Source: a virus
Virus record (IMG/VR): IMGVR_UViG_3300032282_004415
Span: 1 to 24,165 of that record
Strand: one strand, 5' to 3'
DNA length: 24,165 nt
Shown here piece by piece: positions 14,354-20,630 of the stretch; the stretch's first letter is position 1, and each line of letters opens with the position of its first letter. The notes under the pieces were generated by a model. That model ran no database searches. It was not told the DNA's origin and saw only the letters and a program-made list of their open reading frames with translations. Made by a program: the position numbers and the translations under genes.

Positions 14354-15133
14354 TCAAATCTGTTTTAGTCTTTCATTTATAATATCAACATATTCGGCGT
14401 TTAGTTCTATGCCAATATAAGGCATACCCAGTTTTTTAGCGGCGACACATTCACTACCACTACCAGCAAAAGGAATCAGAACATATCCGTCATCTTGTTT
14501 ACAAGAAAGCAAAAGCCTTTCACAAAGAGCTAGAGGCTTTTGAGTAGGGTGATCTACACGTTCCTTCATCCCAGCACCACCTGCCAATGCAGGAATCTTT
14601 ATAACGTCTCGGGGTAGTGCTCCACGTGGATTTGCGGTATACGTGGTTTCCTTCTTTCCTTTACTAAATCTTCCTTGACTACTTGCCCTAGTTTTTCCAG
14701 CAGCACCGTTCAAAAAACCTTCCGTATATGGTTCTCTTATTTCGTCCCGGTTAAATACCTTATCATCTTTCCAAAGAACCAAGATGCTTTCATGCGAACG
14801 TTGCCAGAAATTTAAAGTAGGAACGTTCTTATTTGTATAATGCCACACAAGCCAACGACGATTAACGTTTGTAGGAACTCGTGAAAGAATTAAAGCCAAG
14901 TTTTCTGAGAAGCCATATATGAACATCGTTCCATTTGGCTTAAGGACTCTTAGACACTCAGCAATCCACTTATCACACCATTCCAAGTAATCAGTCAATT
15001 TCTGTTTGTCGCTATTGTTTCCGAAATCTTTACCTATGTTATATGGCGGATCTGCTAAAACAATTTGTGCTGAATTTGCATTCAAGGTCGGAATTATTTG
15101 AAGTGTGTCGCCGTTTATAATTTTGCTTTCCAT
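14354..15133 (-). CDS. DNA adenine/cytosine-N4 methyltransferase, beta class
   Basis: A 259-residue protein. Motif IV ADPPYN at residues 27-32 comes first, a variable target-recognition stretch follows (about 95-190), then HPTQKP (195-200) and the AdoMet-binding motif I FAGSGSE (222-228) with IGIELN after it. This motif order defines the beta class of N6-adenine/N4-cytosine methyltransferases. The target sequence cannot be read from it. The promoter TTTATA-17-TAGGTT ends 6 nt before the ATG. With the following nuclease gene it looks like a complete small restriction-modification pair. Alternatively it is an orphan methylase protecting phage DNA from the host. Confidence 0.92.
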   Translation of the reverse strand: MESKIINGDTLQIIPTLNANSAQIVLADPPYNIGKDFGNNSDKQKLTDYLEWCDKWIAECLRVLKPNGTMFIYGFSENLALILSRVPTNVNRRWLVWHYTNKNVPTLNFWQRSHESILVLWKDDKVFNRDEIREPYTEGFLNGAAGKTRASSQGRFSKGKKETTYTANPRGALPRDVIKIPALAGGAGMKERVDHPTQKPLALCERLLLSCKQDDGYVLIPFAGSGSECVAAKKLGMPYIGIELNAEYVDIINERLKQI

Positions 15134-15139
15134 TTTTTA

Positions 15140-15168
15140 AACCTATCAGATACCTATTCACATATAAA
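15140..15168 (-). promoter_or_regulatory. Methyltransferase promoter, leaderless geometry
   Basis: TTTATA (15168-15163), 17 bp ending TGA and TAGGTT (15145-15140), then TAAAAA and the ATG. An extended -10 (TGA) is present. Confidence 0.6.
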
Positions 15169-15183
15169 CTTGGAACAAATAAA

Positions 15184-15215
15184 AAAGACGACCTCAAACT
15201 AATGAAGTCGTCTTT
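15184..15215 (-). terminator. Terminator after tRNA-Leu
   Basis: A 9-bp AAAGACGAC/GTCGTCTTT stem followed by TTT on the minus strand, directly 3' of tRNA-Leu(UAA). Confidence 0.8.
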
Positions 15216-15216
15216 A

Positions 15217-15299
15217 TGGGATCACCCGGACTTGAACCGGGACGCCTTTTGGGCAGCAGATTTTAAGTCTGCGGTGTCTGCCTATTCCACCATGGTCCC
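15217..15299 (-). tRNA. tRNA-Leu (anticodon UAA)
   Basis: An 83-nt class II tRNA. Acceptor GGGACCA pairs with TGATCCC with one C-A mismatch, the T-arm is CCCGG-TTCAAGT-CCGGG, the anticodon loop is CTTAAAA, and the long variable arm (TGCTGCCC...) is typical of leucine. The discriminator is A and no CCA is encoded. It reads UUA/UUG codons, common in the AT-rich phage genes. Confidence 0.92.
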
Positions 15300-15311
15300 A
15301 TCTACATTTCT

Positions 15312-15340
15312 AATCTATCACATCATCTTAAAGTTGTAAA
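15312..15340 (-). promoter_or_regulatory. Promoter of tRNA-Leu(UAA)
   Basis: TTTACA (15340-15335), 17 bp ending TGTGA and TAGATT (15317-15312), lying between the two leucine tRNA genes. Confidence 0.6.
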
Positions 15341-15350
15341 CTCTTTTTTA

Positions 15351-15432
15351 TACCAGCGGTCAGACTTGAACTGACAAGAGCATTGCTCGGCGGAGTTTGA
15401 AGCCGCTGCGGTTGCCTTTTCGCCACGCTGGC
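15351..15432 (-). tRNA. tRNA-Leu (anticodon CAA)
   Basis: An 82-nt class II tRNA. Acceptor GCCAGCG/CGCTGGT pairs fully with a G-U at the end, the D-stem is GCG/CGC, the T-arm is GTCAG-TTCAAGT-CTGAC, and the variable arm is GAGC-AAT-GCTC. The anticodon arm is GCGGC-TTCAAAC-TCCGC, giving CAA with a C-U mismatch at the last stem pair. A one-base shift would give UCA (opal suppressor/Sec-like) but breaks two stem pairs. It starts 5 nt after the stop of the preceding protein gene, so it is probably processed from that transcript. No CCA is encoded. Confidence 0.85.
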
Positions 15433-15437
15433 GTTTA

Positions 15438-15701
15438 TCACGTGCCCGAAGGCAGCTTTTCAATCTGATTGAGATAGTTGTCTACGTCAATCGGAGTAAG
15501 ATAGCCCAAAACATCAGACGTAATGGGCGTATCATAACAAAGATTGAAATCATCAATAGATGAACCCTTGAACTTAACAACAGCCATTTCTGAACCGTAT
15601 GAAAAACTATGCTTTACAATACTGGCACCATAACCGTTATCAAAACGGTAAATCGTCTGAGTGCCATTATGCGTTGAACGTGTAATCTTTTCCGTTGCCA
15701 T
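15438..15701 (-). CDS. Hypothetical 87-residue protein
   Basis: It lies between two tRNA genes and is co-transcribed with them. ATG 15701 has no strong Shine-Dalgarno sequence. The protein reads as a small mixed domain (TIYRFDNGYGASIVKH, MAVVKFKGSSIDDF, YLTPIDVDNYL) with no catalytic motif or membrane segment. Function unknown. Confidence 0.7.
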   Translation of the reverse strand: MATEKITRSTHNGTQTIYRFDNGYGASIVKHSFSYGSEMAVVKFKGSSIDDFNLCYDTPITSDVLGYLTPIDVDNYLNQIEKLPSGT

Positions 15702-15731
15702 TTGTTTCTATTGTGTTAAAGGGTTATCCGA

Positions 15732-15806
15732 TAGGGCATAAAGGAGTTGAACCTTTCTCCAAACCGCTTATAAGACGGCTTCTGACCACCACGCCAGCCA
15801 CGCCCC
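15732..15806 (-). tRNA. tRNA-Ile (anticodon UAU), irregular anticodon arm
   Basis: A 75-nt tRNA. Acceptor GGGGCGT/ATGCCCT pairs with two G-U pairs, the T-arm is AAAGG-TTCAACT-CCTTT, and the D-arm is CTGG/TCAG. The anticodon loop CTTATAA gives UAU, which reads AUA. The anticodon stem pairs over six positions (AGCCGT/GCGGTT) instead of five, one base longer on each side than the canonical form. No CCA is encoded. The fold is good enough to call; function should be treated with some caution. Confidence 0.8.
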
Positions 15807-15824
15807 GTGTCTCTCTATACCTTT

Positions 15825-15852
15825 ACTATATCACATTTTTTTCTTTTGTAAA
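15825..15852 (-). promoter_or_regulatory. Promoter of the tRNA-Ile / 87-residue gene / tRNA-Leu unit
   Basis: TTTACA (15852-15847), 16 bp ending TGTGA and TATAGT (15830-15825); this is the best extended -10 in the window. Confidence 0.7.
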
Positions 15853-15876
15853 CTCTTTTCGCATTTTTTTATTTTC

Positions 15877-15902
15877 TTGAACTATACTTATAGTAGGTTC
15901 AA
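15877..15902 (+). promoter_or_regulatory. Inverted repeat upstream of the HNH gene
   Basis: TTGAAC and GTTCAA flank TATACTTATAGTAG. The inner TATACT and TATAGT resemble -10 boxes, so this may be an operator over the promoter of the HNH gene. An AAGAGG ribosome site follows. Confidence 0.45.
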
Positions 15903-15911
15903 GAGGTTCAC

Positions 15912-16463
15912 ATGACAATTAAAGAACATACTAAAGAAACGTTGATAGAGCAGTTAAATCGTTTGACAGCCGAAAATAAAAGAATGCCAAACACGCACGA
16001 AACAAAACTTAGACTTATTAAGTTGGGAATATTTCAAAATATTTGTTCAATATGTTCTATTGCTGATTGGAATGGCAAGGTTTTAAGCTTGCATTTAGAC
16101 CATATTGATGGTAATCCAAAAAACAATTTGATATCAAACTTACGTTTACTATGTCCAAACTGTCATTCTCAAACTGAGACTTATTGCGGAAAAAACGTTA
16201 ACAAACAGAAGAAAACAAATTATTGCTTGGGTTGTAATAAGATGTTGTCTTCAAGCTGGACTAGTCGCTGTTCTGATTGCTTTTTAAAGCTAAAATATCG
16301 TCAAACCAAAATAATATGGCCTGAAAAGGAACAGCTCGTAAGAATGATAATGAACCAAAAGATGGAGCACATAGCAAAAGAGCTAGGTGTCTCAAGTAAT
16401 GCCATCAAAAAGCATTGTAAAAAAATAGGAATAGATTATCAGGCTGTTAAATATTTCGTCTAA
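15912..16463 (+). CDS. HNH endonuclease with C-terminal HTH
   Basis: A 183-residue protein. The HNH nuclease core is CSIC (45-48), LHLDHIDGNPKNN (60-72) and NLRLLCPNCHSQT (76-88), with zinc cysteines and the catalytic His pair in place. A second Cys pair set (C105/C108, C120/C123) suggests another zinc site. The C-terminus (about 145-175, HIAKELGVSSNAIKKHCKKIGI) is an HTH. This is typical of free-standing phage homing endonucleases. It is the only plus-strand gene before 19.2 kb and converges on the 16460-16720 gene with a 3- to 4-nt stop overlap. It is AT-rich, like the other two endonuclease genes, and so probably acquired. Confidence 0.9.
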   Translation: MTIKEHTKETLIEQLNRLTAENKRMPNTHETKLRLIKLGIFQNICSICSIADWNGKVLSLHLDHIDGNPKNNLISNLRLLCPNCHSQTETYCGKNVNKQKKTNYCLGCNKMLSSSWTSRCSDCFLKLKYRQTKIIWPEKEQLVRMIMNQKMEHIAKELGVSSNAIKKHCKKIGIDYQAVKYFV

Positions 16464-16720
16464 ACTTTCCATCCATCCGATTTTAACAGGGTTTTTATTT
16501 CGTCGGCGTTTAATTCAACGGAATTATCCTGTTCGGATTTCTCCATATCTTTAACCATGTTTCGGTAATAAGATACGTCAGCAGTCACAACTAATATTTT
16601 CAATAGAACATTTGGATCTAATGATACACAACTTGCCACTACTAATGTAGCTAAATCAGGATCTAAGCCTTTAAGAATTCTACGGACATATTCTGCATTT
16701 AGATTATCTGATTTGCTCAT
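16460..16720 (-). CDS. Hypothetical 86-residue helical protein
   Basis: ATG 16720 directly adjoins an ACCAA/TTGGT inverted repeat and has no Shine-Dalgarno sequence. The protein is helical (NAEYVRRILKGLDPDLATLVVASCVSL..., then charged, ending TLLKSDGWKV). There is a moderately hydrophobic middle but no clear membrane segment. It is preceded by a 240-nt structured spacer. Function unknown. Confidence 0.65.
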   Translation of the reverse strand: MSKSDNLNAEYVRRILKGLDPDLATLVVASCVSLDPNVLLKILVVTADVSYYRNMVKDMEKSEQDNSVELNADEIKTLLKSDGWKV

Positions 16721-16739
16721 ACCAATAAATATTTGGTAT
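16719..16739 (-). promoter_or_regulatory. Perfect inverted repeat at the start codon
   Basis: ATACCAA-N7-TTGGTAT; the final ATG is the start codon of the 86-residue gene. An ACCAA-N7-TTGGT element of the same spacing lies at 21391-21407 before the first fibre gene. It may be a translational or transcriptional operator. Confidence 0.5.
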
Positions 16740-16755
16740 TCTGAAATAAGCTCGC

Positions 16756-16951
16756 AGCCGACTCAACATTTCACCCGTCCAAGGCTACTGTCAAATCGGC
16801 TACTTCCCTATAAACAAATTCATCAGTATCAATAAGGGCGTCCCCAAAAATCCAATTACGGGGTTTGATACCAACTATTAGCCCTTTAAACTCCTAGAGT
16901 ATTCACAATCGAAGGGCTAAAAAGGGACAATTGAGAATAGGACATTCTCAA
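16756..16951 (-). ncRNA. Spacer with four successive hairpins, candidate structured RNA
   Basis: No gene is seen between 16721 and 16961. The spacer holds stems AGCCGA/TCGGCT (16756-16801), GTATCAA/TTGATAC with inner CCCC/GGGG (16826-16871), AGCCCTT/AAGGGCT with inner ACTC/GAGT (16880-16918) and TTGAGAAT/ATTCTCAA (16931-16951). The minus strand is assumed from the neighbours. It matches no RNA family I recognise. It could be a leader or regulatory RNA for the 86-residue gene, or simply several terminators. Confidence 0.4.
16919..16951 (-). terminator. Possible terminator after the 131-residue gene
   Basis: An 8-bp TTGAGAAT/ATTCTCAA stem, then TTGTCCCTTTTT on the minus strand. The T-run is 7 nt from the stem, so efficiency is doubtful. 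Confidence 0.4.
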
Positions 16952-16961
16952 GGAGACTATA

Positions 16962-17357
16962 TCAGGTCAGCGAACTCAAATTTGCCACAACCTGATCAAG
17001 ATCATCGGCAATAGAAACACCCTCGTTTACAAGCCAATCCTGGGCAATCTTACGAACAATACGGGGAGTATTCTCAGCAATAGCAATATCTCGCATTACA
17101 GAGCGAAGCACCATACGTTCACCCTCGGGCTTAACCTTTACAGGCTTTGTAAGCAAGCGCCCACTAGCGATGGTTCGTCCAATATCCTTACGGAACTGAT
17201 CTGCGTCTGGACGGCATAGAGCATAACCATAATGAATCTTATTACCATTCCGACCCCAACGACGAGCAATCGTTAGAACACGATCTGCATTATCCGCATC
17301 ACGGACATATGCAAACTTAATAATGCGATTATCTGTATTGGAAGAATTTTCTGACAT
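16962..17357 (-). CDS. Hypothetical 131-residue basic protein
   Basis: ATG 17357 with AGG about 10 nt upstream and its own promoter at 17408-17436. The protein is basic, with FAYVRDADNADRVLTIARRWGRNGNKIHYGYALCRP in the N-terminal part and a helical, acidic C-terminus (SIADDLDQVVANL). No recognised family; nucleic-acid binding is possible from the Arg-rich stretch, but unproven. Confidence 0.75.
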   Translation of the reverse strand: MSENSSNTDNRIIKFAYVRDADNADRVLTIARRWGRNGNKIHYGYALCRPDADQFRKDIGRTIASGRLLTKPVKVKPEGERMVLRSVMRDIAIAENTPRIVRKIAQDWLVNEGVSIADDLDQVVANLSSLT

Positions 17358-17407
17358 TTGTTCTTTACCTGTATACTTATGGTTAGAGTTGTTTACCTGA
17401 TATCTTC

Positions 17408-17436
17408 ATACTATCATCCCTTAAAAAAAAGATAAA
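17408..17436 (-). promoter_or_regulatory. Promoter of the 131-residue gene
   Basis: TTTATC (17436-17431), 17 bp ending GATGA and TAGTAT (17413-17408). The -35 box overlaps the 3' arm of the terminator just upstream. Confidence 0.65.
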
Positions 17437-17461
17437 CCCAGTTCTGAAAAGAGCCGGGTTT
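17423..17461 (-). terminator. Second terminator after the MoxR gene
   Basis: An AAACCC/GGGTTT stem with interrupted pairing, followed on the minus strand by ATC and T8. It backs up the stronger terminator at 17477-17508. Confidence 0.6.
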
Positions 17462-17476
17462 ATTTATTTGTTCGCC

Positions 17477-17508
17477 AAAAACAAAAAACCCTGGTTTTCA
17501 CCAGGGTT
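17477..17508 (-). terminator. Strong intrinsic terminator
   Basis: A 9-bp AACCCTGGT/ACCAGGGTT stem closed by a GAAA tetraloop (minus strand), followed by TTTTTTGTTTTT. It ends the AAA+ ATPase transcript. Confidence 0.88.
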
Positions 17509-17514
17509 AGTTGC

Positions 17515-17592
17515 GGCTGAGAATTTCCAGCCCTATTTTCTCCCGCTATCTCCGCTTTTAGCTACTCACACTCCCAACAAAGAGCGGGAGAA
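17515..17592 (-). other. Structured 3' UTR of the AAA+ ATPase gene
   Basis: Between the stop at 17601 and the terminator lie a 10-bp stem TTCTCCCGCT/AGCGGGAGAA (17592-17583 with 17547-17538) enclosing 35 nt, and a second hairpin GGCTG/CAGCC (17532-17515). With the terminator this makes a three-hairpin tail. It may be a stability element or a 3'-derived small RNA. Confidence 0.45.
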
Positions 17593-17600
17593 GAGTGCTA

Positions 17601-18872
17601 TCAGCGACGAGCGCCACGCTTACGGGGCGCAGGGGCAGCCGTAGGAGGCGTATTTGCACCAGCGGCAGGAGCCGTTGCAGCCTTCGCAGTCTTAGCCGGA
17701 ACCTTGAGATCCGACGTATCCTGACCCGTGGTGCGACGGACCATTAGCTGCTCAACGTGAGGATGAACCTTCGTAAGATTCTTGATATTCTTCTGGAGAG
17801 TCATCCACATAGCCATCATAGGCTCCGGAGGCGCATCGTGCATGAAGCGGGCAAGTTCAAGAGCCTGATCCCCGTTAAGGTCATGCTTCTTAAGCCAATC
17901 GCCCATCTTGCTCACGAGCTCAACATACATTTCGTTGCTGAGACGACCCAGCTTGCGCTTTGCAGCCTCCCAATCCTCTAGCATTTCCTCACACGACACC
18001 TGACGGTCACGCTCGGCGCAGAACTTCTTGAATGCACCGGCAACCTCAATGCCGCAGAAAGCACCCGTGAGGACGTAGAACATATGATCCTCGGGGTTAT
18101 CGTAAAGCCCAAGGCGACCAAGCTCACCATCAAGCTTCATCCAGCTACGGCGATCCGGATACTTCTTGTTAGGCTCAAAAGCCCCATCGTGCTCGATAAA
18201 CCGCTGATTCTGGCGAAGGAAATCAACCAGCGCACTATCGCAACGGGTCGCAGCGTAATCAAGGAACTCTTCCTTGGTAGGATCAAGGTGGACGGTTGCT
18301 GCACGGCTGATCTCAGCAGGGTCCGACTGATTAACCGTGTAAGCGTCACCGATATTCTCAGCGATCACGATGATCGTCTCAGGGTGAAGACGGTGCCCGT
18401 AGAAAGCCTTGCTATCCGCAAGCTGGAAGACAGCCTGCTTGACACCCTCTAGAGCACGGTTACGCTCGTCAAGGAAGAGAACGACCGGGAACTCGCAAGC
18501 CTGGATTAGCCAATCGCAGGGACGGAAGGTGGTGCTGTTACCCTCAAGGATAGGCAGACCGATGATATCGCCCTCAGTCATTTGCGAAAGACGACGCTCG
18601 ATGATAGGCATACCAAGGTCATAGCGCCACTCGCTCACCTTGTTAGCGGCACGTCCATGCGAGAGGACACCGGCACCAAGAACCTCAACGGCACGGCGAC
18701 AGTTGGCTGCATCACGATAGAAATCCGAGAAACGAAGCGAAGCGGACTGATAGACGCCTTCCGACTTGCCCTTGGCGTGCCCACCACGGACACAAACCGT
18801 GATATCGGGCGAAACCGAGGCAACCATACGCTGAAACGACTTCATGGAAACGGGTAGAGCGAGATTCGACAT
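17601..18872 (-). CDS. MoxR-type AAA+ ATPase
   Basis: A 423-residue protein. Walker A is GGHAKGKS (30-37), Walker B is VVLFLDERNRA (130-140), and a sensor-1-like IVIAENIGD follows. A helical lid region comes next, and the last 40 residues are Ala/Pro-rich with a basic GARR end. MoxR-family ATPases work as chaperone-like partners of VWA-domain proteins, and just such a gene is divergently transcribed at 19240. The leader of about 65 nt has no strong Shine-Dalgarno sequence. The gene is clearly richer in GC and C/G-ending codons than its AT-rich neighbours, suggesting a different origin or translational selection. Confidence 0.85.
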   Translation of the reverse strand: MSNLALPVSMKSFQRMVASVSPDITVCVRGGHAKGKSEGVYQSASLRFSDFYRDAANCRRAVEVLGAGVLSHGRAANKVSEWRYDLGMPIIERRLSQMTEGDIIGLPILEGNSTTFRPCDWLIQACEFPVVLFLDERNRALEGVKQAVFQLADSKAFYGHRLHPETIIVIAENIGDAYTVNQSDPAEISRAATVHLDPTKEEFLDYAATRCDSALVDFLRQNQRFIEHDGAFEPNKKYPDRRSWMKLDGELGRLGLYDNPEDHMFYVLTGAFCGIEVAGAFKKFCAERDRQVSCEEMLEDWEAAKRKLGRLSNEMYVELVSKMGDWLKKHDLNGDQALELARFMHDAPPEPMMAMWMTLQKNIKNLTKVHPHVEQLMVRRTTGQDTSDLKVPAKTAKAATAPAAGANTPPTAAPAPRKRGARR

Positions 18873-18933
18873 AACTTATTTGCTTTCTGTTCTGTGTGTT
18901 GGAGTGTTAGCTGTTTGAGTAGCTTATATATCC

Positions 18934-18962
18934 AATATATCACCCTCTATCCAAGATTTCAA
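18934..18962 (-). promoter_or_regulatory. Promoter of the AAA+ ATPase gene
   Basis: TTGAAA (18962-18957), 17 bp ending GGTGA and TATATT (18939-18934), an extended -10. This is the closest to the sigma-70 consensus in the window. Confidence 0.65.
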
Positions 18963-19095
18963 CCAATTTAATTCTCCTGTAATTTCAATGGTTTACAACA
19001 ATCACCACAAACACCACGATATTAATTAGGAGTTTCATCACGAATTAAATCCTATCCCTTCTAATTGGTAGGGTTCCACTACCTCTAATTCCCTT

Positions 19096-19154
19096 ACGTG
19101 TACGCACGTGATCAATTAAGAGGAACGGGCGCACGTATACGCACGTAATTACGT
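19096..19154. repeat. ACGT-palindrome cluster in the divergent spacer
   Basis: The 367-bp spacer 18873-19239 has no gene. Besides the two promoters it holds ACGTGTACGCACGT (19096-19109, itself a near-perfect palindrome), ACGTATACGCACGT (19133-19146) and the perfect palindrome ACGTAATTACGT (19143-19154). CCTCTAATT and AATTAAGAGG flank the first copy. These are candidate binding sites for a regulator of both divergent genes, or iterons. Confidence 0.6.
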
Positions 19155-19204
19155 ATATGGGTATTATGCAAGAATCCCCCTTGAAAATAAGGATGATTAA
19201 ATGG

Positions 19205-19233
19205 TTTAAATATTCGGATTTTCCTGCTATTAT
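19205..19233 (+). promoter_or_regulatory. Promoter of the VWA gene, leaderless geometry
   Basis: TTTAAA (19205-19210), 17 bp ending TGC and TATTAT (19228-19233), then GGATAT and ATGATG. An extended -10 is present. Confidence 0.65.
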
Positions 19234-19239
19234 GGATAT

Positions 19240-20610
19240 ATGATGAATAAACAAAATGTTCTCCGTGCCGGTGGTCTTAACGACGAAAAGCCCGTCAAGC
19301 GTGATGCGGCTTCCGATCCTGATAATCAGCTTCGTCGCCCTGACGAGTTTGATTTTGATTTCCTTGAACTCTATATGCAGGATCCTTTCCTTGGTGGTGT
19401 CTCGCTGGACATTACGAAGGATGCAGATCCTAACTGCCCTACCGCTTACATCGGTGTCCGCAAGAATGGTGGACGCCATGACGTGATCATGGGTTATTCG
19501 CCTAAGTTCATGCGGGAGTTGACCCGTGAGGAGCGTAAGGGCGTTATCTGCCACGAGATTTACCACATGGTTTTCTCGCATATCTTCCATCGTGCGGTTG
19601 CTCAGGGTGCAGATCAGATGCTTTGGAATTGGGCTACCGATCTTGCGATTAACAGCATTATCGGCGCTAACAAGCTTCCTAAGCTTTGTCTTATTCCCGG
19701 TATTCGTCCGTTGGAGCGTCAGGAGGATGGTAGCATGAAGCCCGCCTCTAATCCTTATGCAGATTTCATTGCTAATGCCGAGCCGCTTCAAGCGTCGGAT
19801 TATTACTTTGACGAGCTTAAGAAGATCCGTGACGAGCAGAATGACGGTGAGGGTGATCTACAGGTTGTCTATGATAGCATGGGCACGATGGATGATCACG
19901 GTAGCTGGGGTGACATTGACCCTGAGACTGCCGAGGAACTTCGTGATAAGATGAAGGATCTTATTGACCGTGCAGCCAAGCGTGCGGATCGTAGCAATCA
20001 ATGGGGTTCGGTTCCTGCTCATATTCAGGAAATGATCCGCAAGATGCTTTCTAACGAGGTTGATTGGCGTAGCATCATTCGTAACTTCATTGGGCGTGCC
20101 CGTAGCACGGATCGTCATAGCACGATCAAGCGTATCAACAAGAAGATGCCTTATGTCCATCCCGGCGTTAAGCGTCCTCTTATCGCTAACTTCGCTTGTT
20201 TCATGGATCAGTCGGGTTCTATGGCAGACGATGATATCGCTCTGCTCTTTAGTGAACTCGGCAATCTTGCGAACCTTACGCAGCTTGACGTTTATCACTT
20301 TGACACGGAAATTGACGTTGACTCGCATAAGGTTTGGAAGAAGGGCGATAATACGCCTCAGATGCTTCGGACTCGTTGTGGTGGCACCGATTTTGATGCG
20401 GTTGCTAAGTTTGTCAACGATCCTAAGAATCGTGGTCGCTGGTCGGGCATCATCATTCTTACCGATGGTTATGCTCCGAGCATGAGTGCCGTTAACGGTG
20501 CAAAGGTTCTTTGGGTTGTGACGCCTACGGGCACGATGGATCACGTTCGTCCTGGCGATCTTGCTTGCAAGATGAATTCTGGGGAGGGCGGTAAGTTCAA
20601 GGCTTATTGA
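19240..20610 (+). CDS. VWA-domain protein with metallopeptidase-like N-terminus
   Basis: A 456-residue protein. The N-terminal half has CHEIYHMVFSH, with HExxH at residues 105-109, and DLAINSII after it, as in the VWA-MoxR-associated metallopeptidase family (COG3864-like). The C-terminal third is a von Willebrand A domain with an intact MIDAS: Asp-Gln-Ser-Gly-Ser at 323-327, Thr383-Asp384 in GGTDFD, and TDG at 408-410. It pairs with the MoxR ATPase read in the opposite direction. Such pairs are thought to remodel or insert cofactors into protein complexes; the target in a phage is unknown. It is GC-richer than its flanks. The start is ATG 19240 or 19243. A strong terminator follows. Confidence 0.9.
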   Translation: MMNKQNVLRAGGLNDEKPVKRDAASDPDNQLRRPDEFDFDFLELYMQDPFLGGVSLDITKDADPNCPTAYIGVRKNGGRHDVIMGYSPKFMRELTREERKGVICHEIYHMVFSHIFHRAVAQGADQMLWNWATDLAINSIIGANKLPKLCLIPGIRPLERQEDGSMKPASNPYADFIANAEPLQASDYYFDELKKIRDEQNDGEGDLQVVYDSMGTMDDHGSWGDIDPETAEELRDKMKDLIDRAAKRADRSNQWGSVPAHIQEMIRKMLSNEVDWRSIIRNFIGRARSTDRHSTIKRINKKMPYVHPGVKRPLIANFACFMDQSGSMADDDIALLFSELGNLANLTQLDVYHFDTEIDVDSHKVWKKGDNTPQMLRTRCGGTDFDAVAKFVNDPKNRGRWSGIIILTDGYAPSMSAVNGAKVLWVVTPTGTMDHVRPGDLACKMNSGEGGKFKAY

Positions 20611-20630
20611 GATAATCGGAAATAGCAGAA

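Noticed and set aside
15351-15432. tRNA with anticodon UCA (opal suppressor or selenocysteine)
   Set aside because: Reading the loop as CTTCAAA breaks two of five anticodon-stem pairs. The CAA reading keeps four pairs and the arm matches the layout of bacterial tRNA-Leu(CAA).
16920-16965. Group I intron S-element-like GATATAGTCTCC on the minus strand
   Set aside because: No partner R element or P3-P7 core is found, and the sequence directly follows an intact stop codon.
18084-18857. Plus-strand ORFs inside the AAA+ ATPase gene
   Set aside because: They lack ribosome sites and family motifs. The minus-strand frame has intact Walker motifs, and GC-richer sequence produces long chance frames.
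19045-19791. Minus-strand 248-residue ORF across the divergent spacer and VWA gene
   Set aside because: It is antisense to conserved VWA-protein codons and would cross the palindromic promoter region; its composition is that of a reversed coding frame.
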